Part shown: positions 54,314-61,944 of the stretch, in pieces
How the letters are laid out: each line of letters opens with the position of its first letter
Numbering within the stretch: position 1 is the first letter of the stretch
Source of the DNA: Lachnospiraceae bacterium
GTDB taxonomy: Bacteria; Bacillota; Clostridia; Lachnospirales; Lachnospiraceae
Direction of reading: 5' to 3'
NCBI GenBank assembly: GCA_017517305.1
Contig: JAFWZV010000009.1
Span: forward strand, 96,988 to 160,987
Length of the DNA stretch: 64,000 bases
Made by a program: the position numbers and the translations under genes
Notes under the pieces: model-generated
What the model saw: the letters and a program-made list of their open reading frames with translations, nothing else
Database searches by the model: none
Told to the model about the DNA's origin: nothing

Positions 54314-55429
54314 TTATATAAGCTTTGCTCTGTCAACCAAGGAATACAGTCCCTCATCTCTTTGAACAACTCCCTGCTCAACCAGCTTATTCAAAGATGT
54401 GAGCACATCCATCATAGACATATCTGAAACCTTCTCCTGAATATTAGATGCGGAAAGTGGCTTACCTGAACCATATATAGCATCTACGATTCTAACATCA
54501 GTCTCATTAATCTCCTCTGCCTTCTTGTGCTTAGCCTCCATAATCTCATCTATGCCAGCAAGATTTTCTTCTATGTATTCCTCTTCAGGCTCTACAGCAA
54601 CAGACTGCTGCTTCATAAGCTCCTGATTGGCCTTCTCTAAGCTTTCAATTCTGCTTAGTGCCTCTAGCAGAAGCTGATTTCTCTCCTCTAAGGCTTTGTT
54701 AGCATTCTCAAGTGCTGATTCAAGTTCTTCCTCTAAAGCCTTAACCTTAGCCTCATCCGCAGCCTTTTCCTTAGCAGCCTTAGCTTCTACTGTAGCTCTC
54801 TCTGCAGCAACCTTTGATTCAAGTATTGCTCTAGCCTCAGCCATGGCACGTGTCTGAGCCTCTGCCCTTGTAGCCTCTGCCTGCTTTATCTCCTCTGCGG
54901 CCTTAGCCTGGGCTAATGCCATAGCCTCCTGGGCTGCCTTTATCTCCTGAGCTGCCTTCTCCTCTGCTGCCACCTTAGCCTGGGCTGCAGCCTTTATCTC
55001 CTCTGCAATCTTAGCCTCTGCCTCTGCCTTAGCCTGGGCTCTAGCCTCCGCTGCAGTTCTAGCAAGCTCAGCCTTTCTAGCTTCCTCTTCAAGTCTCTTC
55101 TTCTCAGCCTTTCTAGCTTCCTCTGCAAGCTTTTCCTCCTCAGAAAACTCCAGCTTAACTGCAGTTCCTGTTAAGGTAAGCATAAGTCCTAACTCAGTAG
55201 AAGTAGTTACATTAGTCTTTACTCCTATAACAGCATTTGCGCCCAACTTAGCTGCATTATTCTCAAGCTTTTTCTTGGCCTTTCTCAAGCACTCATCATA
55301 AAGGTATTCCTTACCAGCCTCTTCACTAGCAAGCATTACTCTCAGAGAACTAATCTCTGTACTCATAACCAGGCCAATTACTTCATTAATTTCTTTATTC
55401 GCAATATTATCCGTAGTTGCAATGTACAT
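54314..55429 (-). CDS. YbjQ-like domain, long Ala/Glu coiled coil and C-terminal winged-helix-like region
   Basis: The start at ATG 55429 follows GGAGGAGATT; earlier in-frame codons lack a site. The 371-residue protein has a YbjQ-type (formerly heavy-metal-binding) domain at about residues 1-95 (IATTDNIANKEINEVIGLVM, AAKLGANAVIGVK). An unusually regular Ala/Glu/Lys-rich coiled coil follows (about 100-270), then a short linker. The C-terminus (about 310-370, DVRIVDAIYGSGKPLSASNI, VVQRDEGLYSLV) looks like a small winged helix. YbjQ domains form pentamers of unknown function. The fusion suggests a scaffold or DNA-linked role, which is inference. Confidence 0.75.
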   Translation of the reverse strand: MYIATTDNIANKEINEVIGLVMSTEISSLRVMLASEEAGKEYLYDECLRKAKKKLENNAAKLGANAVIGVKTNVTTSTELGLMLTLTGTAVKLEFSEEEKLAEEARKAEKKRLEEEARKAELARTAAEARAQAKAEAEAKIAEEIKAAAQAKVAAEEKAAQEIKAAQEAMALAQAKAAEEIKQAEATRAEAQTRAMAEARAILESKVAAERATVEAKAAKEKAADEAKVKALEEELESALENANKALEERNQLLLEALSRIESLEKANQELMKQQSVAVEPEEEYIEENLAGIDEIMEAKHKKAEEINETDVRIVDAIYGSGKPLSASNIQEKVSDMSMMDVLTSLNKLVEQGVVQRDEGLYSLVDRAKLI

Positions 55430-55578
55430 CCCAATCTCCTCCATACATAATTTTCCCGTACATTCCCCATCTGTAAGCGGTTTCTCACTAAATATAATAA
55501 TAAACAAAATCAGTGATTATTTCAATATGTCAAATGTACAAAAATGGCAGTGGGAAATTGTGGAAATGGTTTATACAT

Positions 55579-55609
55579 AAAAGGACTATGTTTTATCAAC
55601 ATAGTCCTT
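55579..55609 (-). terminator. Terminator of the Rpn-like nuclease gene
   Basis: AAGGACTATGTT with its complement and a TTATC loop stands directly after the stop codon of the nuclease gene. Confidence 0.85.
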
Positions 55610-55614
55610 CGTAG

Positions 55615-56673
55615 CTATAGATTGTACTTATTAAATAATAATTCTCTGTACTCCTCGTCCTCTGACGCTTTGGTCAGTTCATCAACCTTATTCTCCTTAA
55701 GTAAAAGTATATTAAGCTCTGTCATCTTAGATATGCCTCTGTTCTCTCCAATGGCAATGCCCCTTGCTTCTCCTCTTTTCTCTCCCTCACGTTCCGCTAT
55801 AGAAGGCATCCAAACTACATTTCCGCCCATAACATTCACCAACCTTTCTGCATTTTCTACATTCTCATCACCAAACACCTTACGTATCAAATTATTGGAC
55901 AAATACTTTATGTCTCTACTTTCGTTATAAAAAAATGTTCCATCCTGCATCTCCTGATTTAGATGTTCACTAAAATACCTTAACTCAGCCTCTAACACAT
56001 CTATGTTCGCCTTACTCTTCTTTATTGCTTCTTCATATCTCAAAATGTAGAACGGAACTAAAGCGTACAGCTTCTTGTCTACTATTTCTTCCTTTGTTAT
56101 CTCCTTCATCAGTATATTGTCCGAGTCATAATCAACTACTTCTCCTGTCGGAAAGCTTACCTTTATCCTTGTCTTCCTTGAAGTTTTAGAATTACTCCTC
56201 ACATATAACACTGTGTATTTCGGCATCTTTATATGCATGATACCATCCTTAAACACTGCATTACGCAAAGCTCCCATAAATGCATACTCTGCCAAACGAA
56301 TTACCATAGTAGAATCATTATCACTTTGACACTCGATAATATAACATTTATCTCTAATTCTAACTATCATATCAGTAATGCGCTTTTTTACATCAGCTGT
56401 TCCATCATTCGCAGGTGTTAATGTAACTCCTTCTGATGGAAGCAACTCTATTTTTTCATCTAATGAATAATCAGTCCCGAAAACCTCGTTAATCAATGGT
56501 ATAAATAGCCTTGTGTGCTCCACCTTTAAAGATTTAAACACATCTTCAAAAGGATGTGCACTGGTCTCTATATATTGATATTTTTCCTTTACAGATTCAT
56601 ATACATTATTCTCACAACCGCTGTCATTAAGTATAAGCTCAAACTGTGGAATACCATTATATCTCTTAACCAT
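55615..56673 (-). CDS. Rpn-like PD-(D/E)XK nuclease family protein
   Basis: The 352-residue protein has a PD-(D/E)XK core at about residues 40-200. The key segment is KRITDMIVRIRDKCYIIECQ with an ExQ in place of ExK. Afterwards come LYALVPFYILRYEEAIKKS and a helical region, and the C-terminal part GEKRGEARGIAIGENRGI is typical of Rpn/transposase_31 proteins. Such proteins promote recombination or act in defence. It has its own AGGAGG start and terminator. The gene lies beside the ParB-like gene, both facing left. Confidence 0.8.
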   Translation of the reverse strand: MVKRYNGIPQFELILNDSGCENNVYESVKEKYQYIETSAHPFEDVFKSLKVEHTRLFIPLINEVFGTDYSLDEKIELLPSEGVTLTPANDGTADVKKRITDMIVRIRDKCYIIECQSDNDSTMVIRLAEYAFMGALRNAVFKDGIMHIKMPKYTVLYVRSNSKTSRKTRIKVSFPTGEVVDYDSDNILMKEITKEEIVDKKLYALVPFYILRYEEAIKKSKANIDVLEAELRYFSEHLNQEMQDGTFFYNESRDIKYLSNNLIRKVFGDENVENAERLVNVMGGNVVWMPSIAEREGEKRGEARGIAIGENRGISKMTELNILLLKENKVDELTKASEDEEYRELLFNKYNL

Positions 56674-56824
56674 GGCATCCTCCTTTTCCTATTCCTTTTT
56701 CACTCTCATCCCCATACAAGTTCTATCCTCCTCCCTATATTTTTCAAACCCTATATACAGATTATCATAATATTATTCGTATTTCAACACCGAATGATAC
56801 TATACCGTACATCCGATATTCGCA

Positions 56825-56838
56825 GTGTGCTAGCACAC
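56825..56838. promoter_or_regulatory. Perfect 14-bp palindrome
   Basis: GTGTGCTAGCACAC lies between the terminator of the ParB-like gene and the start of the Rpn-like gene. It could be an operator for the latter or part of the terminator surroundings. Confidence 0.35.
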
Positions 56839-56882
56839 AAAAAGAGCTATGGTCGCACATCAAAAAATCAACCATAGCCCTT
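56839..56882 (-). terminator. Terminator of the ParB-like gene
   Basis: GGGCTATGGT with ACCATAGCTC (minus strand), a long loop and a following TTTTT. Confidence 0.8.
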
Positions 56883-56887
56883 ATATT

Positions 56888-58294
56888 CTATGTCATTCCG
56901 TTTATTTCTTTTATGATTTCAATGGTCTTCATTACCTCTCTCAAGCTCTTAGGACCTAGGTTCCTCACCTTTTTTAATTCTTCTTCGCTCATCTTAATTA
57001 ATTCAGCAACTGATGTTATTCCTGCTCTGCGCAGACAGTTGTGAGCACGTACAGATAGTTCTAATTCATCTATTTCACAGTCTGTTACTGTTATATTTGA
57101 TAATATAGTCCTATAGTAATGGTTATGTGAATCCTGAAGGTTCTTAATTGTCATATCTCTTAAATCAGCGCAGTTTTCAAGAAATGTGTTGAATTCTTCA
57201 ATGGTTTTTATATCTGCATTAGCATATCTAGACTGTAATTCCTTAGTTATATCCTGTTGTTTTAGATAATACTCTTTACAAATATCATCATAGAGCAATT
57301 CTTCTAGCTCACCATCTTTCATAGCACATTCATCTAAAGCATTCATTATAATGATATTGTAAATAACCACATTTTTTTCATTTCTTACTGGTTCTATATT
57401 TCTGAAGAGATGTTTTCTGTACTGTATTGTATATCCTATTCCATTTTCTTTAAGGAATGCATAATCACCAGAACGTCCCATGTAATCCAAAATGTCTATA
57501 TATATCTTTGATAAGTCAGCATACATTCTTCTGGCACGGTTTATGTCATCATCTTCATCCGGTATCAATTCACCTTCTTCCATTGCTCTATGTTCACCCA
57601 TAGCCTTATCTATAAGATCATAGCAATAGAAGTATTTACAATCTTCACATTCATAGAACCAATAAGAAGCACTTGCATCACTGTGACTACATTTTTCGCA
57701 TGGATAATAGTTAAAGCCTTCATACACTATCTTTTTCTCAAGAGTTTTTATAAGCGCAGGTTCAGCTTCTACATCCAATATAATTGTATTCATATAAAGT
57801 GGTTTCCCTATTTTTTCCTGAAGCTTTCTAAGCTTTAACAATCTAAAGTTCCCATCCAGAACACAACCATTTGACAATGTAATAGCTGTATATCCCTGTG
57901 ACATAGCATATAACAAATCATCTTCTTCATCATAAGACAGCATATCTTCATTATCATGAAATATATCTGGCGTTCTGATTTCTCCCATTTTATTCTCCAG
58001 CCAAACATTTCTACCACTACCAAATATATCATCCATCACTGCATTGTAAGTATCAGTACCCTGGGTCTTATGTAATTCCTCTAATGAACCATGCTTTAAT
58101 TCATAAGACGCCACATCAGATGCTATATGATAGTCATTCAGGTTGTAGTGAAGTAAATCAAGGCGAACCTTATACACAGGGTAGCTTACAACCTCATCTG
58201 AGTAGCATCCATTCAATTTGAAATTTTTTGTCTTATTTATTCTATCTACTAAGCTTGTATCTGTAATTGTTAATAGGTTTGTTGTATTATTCAT
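56888..58294 (-). CDS. ParB-like domain fused to an RNA polymerase alpha C-terminal-like domain
   Basis: The ATG at 58294 is 8 bp after GGGAGGAA; the ATG two codons earlier is too close to this site. The 468-residue protein has a ParB/sulfiredoxin-like region with [20 protein letters not shown] (about residues 144-163). A probable zinc-binding knot follows (CEKCS and CEDCKYFYC, about 202-226), then a long helical middle. The C-terminal domain (about 405-465: [37 protein letters not shown]) closely resembles the alpha-CTD of RNA polymerase. That domain binds DNA and activators. I know no named family with this order. The leader carries two kink-turn-like hairpins. Confidence 0.8.
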   Translation of the reverse strand: MNNTTNLLTITDTSLVDRINKTKNFKLNGCYSDEVVSYPVYKVRLDLLHYNLNDYHIASDVASYELKHGSLEELHKTQGTDTYNAVMDDIFGSGRNVWLENKMGEIRTPDIFHDNEDMLSYDEEDDLLYAMSQGYTAITLSNGCVLDGNFRLLKLRKLQEKIGKPLYMNTIILDVEAEPALIKTLEKKIVYEGFNYYPCEKCSHSDASASYWFYECEDCKYFYCYDLIDKAMGEHRAMEEGELIPDEDDDINRARRMYADLSKIYIDILDYMGRSGDYAFLKENGIGYTIQYRKHLFRNIEPVRNEKNVVIYNIIIMNALDECAMKDGELEELLYDDICKEYYLKQQDITKELQSRYANADIKTIEEFNTFLENCADLRDMTIKNLQDSHNHYYRTILSNITVTDCEIDELELSVRAHNCLRRAGITSVAELIKMSEEELKKVRNLGPKSLREVMKTIEIIKEINGMT

Positions 58295-58364
58295 AGGCAT
58301 TTCCTCCCATTCATCAATCTACTGAAATATATGTTTCTTTCCAGTTCTTAATAATCTAACAAGC

Positions 58365-58444
58365 CACATCGCTCTGGTAAATTACCGTCATGGCATTGTG
58401 TTCTTAATCACCGCTTGGGCTATCGCCCTCATGGCAGTGACTAA
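58365..58444 (-). ncRNA. Twin-hairpin leader RNA with kink-turn-like internal loops
   Basis: On the minus strand the first hairpin (58444-58404) has an 11-bp stem TTAGTCACTGC/GCGGTGATTAA (with GU pairs), internal loop CATGA opposite AA, and tip GGGC-GATA-GCCC. The second (58400-58365) has stem CACAATGC/GCGATGTG, internal loop CATGA(C) opposite (C)AGA, and tip GGT/ACC. Both share TGCCATGA. Three unpaired bases followed by GA, opposite A/GA, is the layout of a kink-turn. It lies 70 nt before the ParB-like start codon, so a regulatory leader is plausible. Confidence 0.5.
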
Positions 58445-58572
58445 TCTGCTGATTACTAGACTGGGATGAAATTGTCAGGGTTCAACAAATCATTACAAAA
58501 AGTATACAATATTATAATCGTCACTTTTCACACAAAAATTGAACACCTAAAAATACACATTGTCTTACAAAC

Positions 58573-58607
58573 AAAAGCTCTCCCGATTTTTCCTTCGAGA
58601 GAGCTTC
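58573..58607 (-). terminator. Terminator of the YNQ-rich membrane protein gene
   Basis: AAGCTCTC with GAGAGCTT around an imperfect middle, followed on the minus strand by TTTG and T-rich sequence. Confidence 0.75.
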
Positions 58608-58618
58608 TCCTTCAACAA

Positions 58619-59380
58619 TTAATTACCACCGTTATTTGGGTCATATCCACTATACATCTGATCCTGTGGAGCATAAGGGTTGCTCACCTGTGGTCCAGCT
58701 GAATAGCCATTATTCATCTGATTATTAGGATTAAATCCACCTGCCATCTGCTGATTATCCATATATCCGCCATTCATCTGTGGATTGTATGACTGATACT
58801 GGTTATTCATCTGAGGCTGGTTATATCCATTATACTGCTGATTATAGCCATTGTATGGCTGTCCCATATTCATCTGTTTTGGAACCTTATTAATTGATAT
58901 TATATTTGAATCCATCAAAAGTAATACTAATATAATTCCAATACCAATAAGAATAAACCATACATCAGCTGACAATGTTACATCTGACCAGCTAAGGTCA
59001 TCCTCGTACACTCCTCTTCCTATGCATGCAAATATGAATAGAAGGAAAAGTACTGCCTCTGATATATACACATAAAACTTCTTACCAAAATACGCTGCCC
59101 ATACACCGAAAAGTGGTGCGATGAAATATAATGCACTTAATATTACATTATAGAAAAAGTTTCCAAATTCCTCTGCATCATATATCTTAAATGTATAATA
59201 CATTCCTGAAGAAAAGCCTACATGTGCATTCTCATTATAGCTTTCAAATATATCTTCTAAAAGATAAAGAAGATTTGAAATCGGACCACACTCTATCATA
59301 TAGAATAATACCAAAAATGTAATTAATATGATTCGCTTATACTTTTCGTTAGAAAAGGTCATAGCCTTATAGTTATTCAT
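58619..59380 (-). CDS. Four-helix membrane protein with Asn/Gln/Tyr-rich tail
   Basis: The ATG at 59380 follows GGGAGG; six codons of longer frame have no site. The 253-residue protein has four membrane segments (about residues 15-32, 63-87, 90-110 and 120-142) and then a tail of about 95 residues rich in Asn, Gln, Tyr, Gly, Met and Pro (GYNQQYNGYNQPQMNNQYQS). The tail's composition recalls the N-terminal tract of the C11 peptidase at 3639-6170. The function is unknown. It is followed by its own terminator. Confidence 0.72.
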   Translation of the reverse strand: MNNYKAMTFSNEKYKRIILITFLVLFYMIECGPISNLLYLLEDIFESYNENAHVGFSSGMYYTFKIYDAEEFGNFFYNVILSALYFIAPLFGVWAAYFGKKFYVYISEAVLFLLFIFACIGRGVYEDDLSWSDVTLSADVWFILIGIGIILVLLLMDSNIISINKVPKQMNMGQPYNGYNQQYNGYNQPQMNNQYQSYNPQMNGGYMDNQQMAGGFNPNNQMNNGYSAGPQVSNPYAPQDQMYSGYDPNNGGN

Positions 59381-59412
59381 ATCTTGAACCTCCCACAATA
59401 ATCTACTTATAC

Positions 59413-59446
59413 AAAAACCCTCCGAAATAAATATTTCAGAGGGTTG
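59413..59446 (-). terminator. Terminator of the GGGtGRT operon
   Basis: AACCCTC and GAAAT arms with complements around AAATA; T-rich on the minus strand. It lies 75 bp after the GGGtGRT stop. A series of very short TTC-loop hairpins (59468-59515) lies between. Confidence 0.75.
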
Positions 59447-59520
59447 TATTTATTTTATTACATCCACAATACGACTTCGTCTCCGCTTCGCTTCGACTCA
59501 GTCTCATGCATTCGCACTAT

Positions 59521-60531
59521 CTAGAACTTACCAGCTGTAGCAGCTTCCTCGATTGAAACTGCAACTGCAACAGTCATACCAACCATAGGGTTGTTACCAG
59601 CACCGATAAGACCCATCATCTCAACATGGGCAGGAACTGATGAAGAACCAGCGAACTGTGCATCTGAGTGCATACGTCCTAAAGTATCTGTCATACCGTA
59701 TGAAGCAGGACCTGCTGCCATGTTATCTGGGTGAAGTGTTCTACCAGTACCACCACCTGATGCAACTGAGAAGTACTTCTTACCCTGCTCAAGACACTCC
59801 TTCTTGTAAGTACCAGCTACTGGATGCTGGAATCTAGTTGGGTTAGTTGAGTTACCAGTGATTGATACGTCAACACCCTCCTTGTGCATGATTGCAACAC
59901 CTTCGCAAACGTCGTTAGCGCCGTAGCAGTTAACCTTTGCACGAAGACCCTCAGAATATGACTTTCTGAATACTTCCTTTACAGTGTTTGTATATGGATC
60001 ATACTCAGTCTCTACGAATGTGAATCCGTTGATACGAGCGATGATCTGAGCTGCGTCCTTACCAAGACCGTTAAGGATAACTCTAAGTGGCTCCTTACGA
60101 ACCTTGTTAGCCTTCTCTGCGATACCGATAGCACCCTCAGCTGCTGCGAATGACTCATGACCAGCTAAGAAAGCGAAACACTTAGTCTCCTCCTCAAGTA
60201 ACATCTTACCAAGGTTACCATGTCCAAGACCAACCTTTCTAGTATCTGCAACAGAACCAGGGATACAGAATGACTGAAGTCCCTCACCGATAGCTGCAGC
60301 AGCGTCTGCTGCCTTTCTACAGCCCTTCTTAATAGCAATAGCAGCACCTACTACGTAAGCCCACTTTGCGTTCTCGAAACAAATTGGCTGAATTCCCTCA
60401 ACCTGCTTATATACATCAAGACCTGCGTCCTTAGTAATCTTCTCAGCTTCCTCTATAGAGCTGATACCATACTCAGCAAGTTTAGCCTCGATCTGCTTAA
60501 TTCTTCTCTCATATGATTCAAATAATGCCAT
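59521..60531 (-). CDS. GGGtGRT family protein
   Basis: The ATG at 60531 is 9 bp after GGAGG; the GTG two codons earlier is only 3 bp away. The 336-residue protein is named for its strictly conserved GGGTGRT (here ASGGGTGRTLHPD, about residue 255). It also has the conserved GSVADTRKVGLGHGNLGKM and FAFLAGHESFAAAEGAIG. The family occurs in anaerobes next to an IscU/NifU-like protein, as here with an 8-bp gap, and its function is unknown. Gly-rich loops suggest nucleotide or cofactor binding. The high use of conserved residues suggests an enzyme. Confidence 0.88.
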   Translation of the reverse strand: MALFESYERRIKQIEAKLAEYGISSIEEAEKITKDAGLDVYKQVEGIQPICFENAKWAYVVGAAIAIKKGCRKAADAAAAIGEGLQSFCIPGSVADTRKVGLGHGNLGKMLLEEETKCFAFLAGHESFAAAEGAIGIAEKANKVRKEPLRVILNGLGKDAAQIIARINGFTFVETEYDPYTNTVKEVFRKSYSEGLRAKVNCYGANDVCEGVAIMHKEGVDVSITGNSTNPTRFQHPVAGTYKKECLEQGKKYFSVASGGGTGRTLHPDNMAAGPASYGMTDTLGRMHSDAQFAGSSSVPAHVEMMGLIGAGNNPMVGMTVAVAVSIEEAATAGKF

Positions 60532-60544
60532 CTTCACTTACCTC

Positions 60545-61237
60545 CTACTGCTCTCTTGGATCGATGATCTTAACTGCATCTGCAACACGACCATACTGTC
60601 CCTTAGCCTTCTCCCAAGCTGTGTTAGGATCGTCACCCTTCTTGATAAAGTCAGTCATCTTTCCAAGACTAACGAACTGGTAACCAATAATCTGATCATC
60701 AGCATCAAGAGCGATTCCAGTAACATAACCCTCAGCCATCTCAAGGTAACGTGGTCCCTTCTTAAGAGTACCATACATAGTACCAACCTGTGAACGAAGA
60801 CCCTTACCAAGATCCTCAAGACCAGCACCGATTGGAAGTCCGTCCTCTGAGAATGCACTCTGAGTACGTCCGTAAACGATCTGTAAGAATAACTCTCTCA
60901 TAGCTGTGTTAATAGCATCACAAACAAGGTCTGTGTTAAGAGCTTCCATAACTGTTCTACCTGGAAGAATCTCAGATGCCATAGCAGCTGAATGAGTCAT
61001 ACCTGAACAACCGATAGTCTCTACTAATGCTTCCTGTATAATACCTTCCTTAACATTAAGAGTAAGCTTACAAGCACCCTGCTGTGGAGCACACCAGCCT
61101 ACACCATGTGTTAAACCAGAAATATCCTTTACTTCTTTTGCCTTTACCCACTTTGCTTCCTCAGGAATTGGTGCACAACCATGGTTTACACCCTGAGCAA
61201 CTGGGCACATGTTCTCTACTTCATGTGAATAAATCAT
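60545..61237 (-). CDS. IscU/NifU-like Fe-S scaffold protein partner of GGGtGRT
   Basis: The 230-residue protein has an IscU/NifU-like part with Cys at WCAPQQGACKL and the conserved TIGCSGMTHSAAMASEILPG. An N-terminal CPVAQGVNHGC and a C-terminal extension of about 90 residues are absent from ordinary scaffolds of about 130 residues. It probably carries an Fe-S cluster for, or with, the GGGtGRT protein. The start has AAAGGAG, and a likely promoter is about 95 bp upstream. The pairing is conserved in anaerobic bacteria, but the reaction is not known. Confidence 0.87.
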   Translation of the reverse strand: MIYSHEVENMCPVAQGVNHGCAPIPEEAKWVKAKEVKDISGLTHGVGWCAPQQGACKLTLNVKEGIIQEALVETIGCSGMTHSAAMASEILPGRTVMEALNTDLVCDAINTAMRELFLQIVYGRTQSAFSEDGLPIGAGLEDLGKGLRSQVGTMYGTLKKGPRYLEMAEGYVTGIALDADDQIIGYQFVSLGKMTDFIKKGDDPNTAWEKAKGQYGRVADAVKIIDPREQ

Positions 61238-61331
61238 TTTGAGACTCCTTTCAAATGTATATATTATCTTATGGGATGTTCCTTTATTGCTAGAACATCA
61301 TCGCATATATTTTCTCATAAAGCGACGAAAT

Positions 61332-61361
61332 AGTCTACCTTTTTTTGATAATTTTTTTCAA
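61332..61361 (-). promoter_or_regulatory. Candidate promoter of the scaffold-GGGtGRT operon
   Basis: On the minus strand TTGAAA (61356-61361) and TAGACT (61332-61337) are 18 bp apart. A GATGTTC/GAACATC hairpin (61273-61297) lies in the following leader. Confidence 0.5.
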
Positions 61362-61485
61362 TTTCATTTTCTTCATTTTCAGCTCTGCTTAACCATTATT
61401 TTACTAACTACCTCATAGCTTCTTTTATGTTCTGGGTATCAGATACTTCTTGACGCTCTTCATACCCACTATTTCCTCACATAAC

Positions 61486-61515
61486 AAAAGCCGGTGTTAT
61501 GAAAACACCGGCTTT
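61486..61515 (-). terminator. yajC terminator
   Basis: AAAGCCGGTGTT with its complement, an ATGAA-type loop and AT-rich flanks, 23 bp after the yajC stop. Confidence 0.88.
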
Positions 61516-61537
61516 ATAATTTGATACTGTGTTGCTC

Positions 61538-61882
61538 TTACTCCTCAGTCTCGTCATCCTTAACGACAGCTGATCCAGCCTTCTCAACCTCAGCGATTGC
61601 ACTCTTATGCATAGGAATTCTACAGTTCTTGTTGTTACCGAACTCAACGATTACAGTTGTATCATCGATATCAAGAATAGTTCCATAGAAACCACTTGTA
61701 GTCATAATGCTATCACCTGGCTCCATAGCGCTGTAAAGCTCCTCCTTAGCCTTCTGCTGCTTCTTCTGTGGCTTTATAATCATAAAGTAGAAAAGAAGTA
61801 TCCAGAATCCAATAAGTAATACCATACTAAGAATTCCACCGCCAGCTGTTGCTCCAGCACCTGCTCCTGCCTCTAAAAACAT
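61538..61882 (-). CDS. yajC: Preprotein translocase subunit YajC
   Basis: The 114-residue protein has a Gly/Ala-rich N-terminus, one membrane helix (about residues 17-37) and the YajC core MIIKPQKKQQKAKEELYSAM, PGDSIMTTSGFYGTILDI and VEFGNNKNCRIP. YajC joins SecDF at the Sec translocon. It follows tgt by 62 bp, the classic tgt-yajC order. secD and secF are not in the window. The Gln/Lys-rich stretch after the helix is typical. Confidence 0.93.
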   Translation of the reverse strand: MFLEAGAGAGATAGGGILSMVLLIGFWILLFYFMIIKPQKKQQKAKEELYSAMEPGDSIMTTSGFYGTILDIDDTTVIVEFGNNKNCRIPMHKSAIAEVEKAGSAVVKDDETEE

Positions 61883-61944
61883 GTCATTTCCTCCTAAATA
61901 TTTTTCTTCGATACCTTATTAATATCGTTGTAAGCTTATATATA

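Larger units (their letters stand above)
58301..58618 (-). other. Gap with ParB-like gene leader and upstream terminator
   Basis: This 318-bp stretch holds the twin hairpins (58365-58400 and 58404-58444), an AT-rich region that may contain the promoter (TATAAT-like strings near 58509-58525 on the minus strand) and the terminator of the 58619-59380 gene. No gene was seen. Confidence 0.7.

Noticed and set aside
55544-55930. Plus-strand frame of 128 codons
   Set aside because: It is antisense to the Rpn-like nuclease gene and crosses a terminator hairpin; no ribosome site was seen.
61238-61537. Riboswitch before the Fe-S scaffold gene
   Set aside because: Only one simple hairpin (GATGTTC/GAACATC) is visible; no known riboswitch consensus was recognised. 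The rest of this gap holds only the promoter and the yajC terminator.
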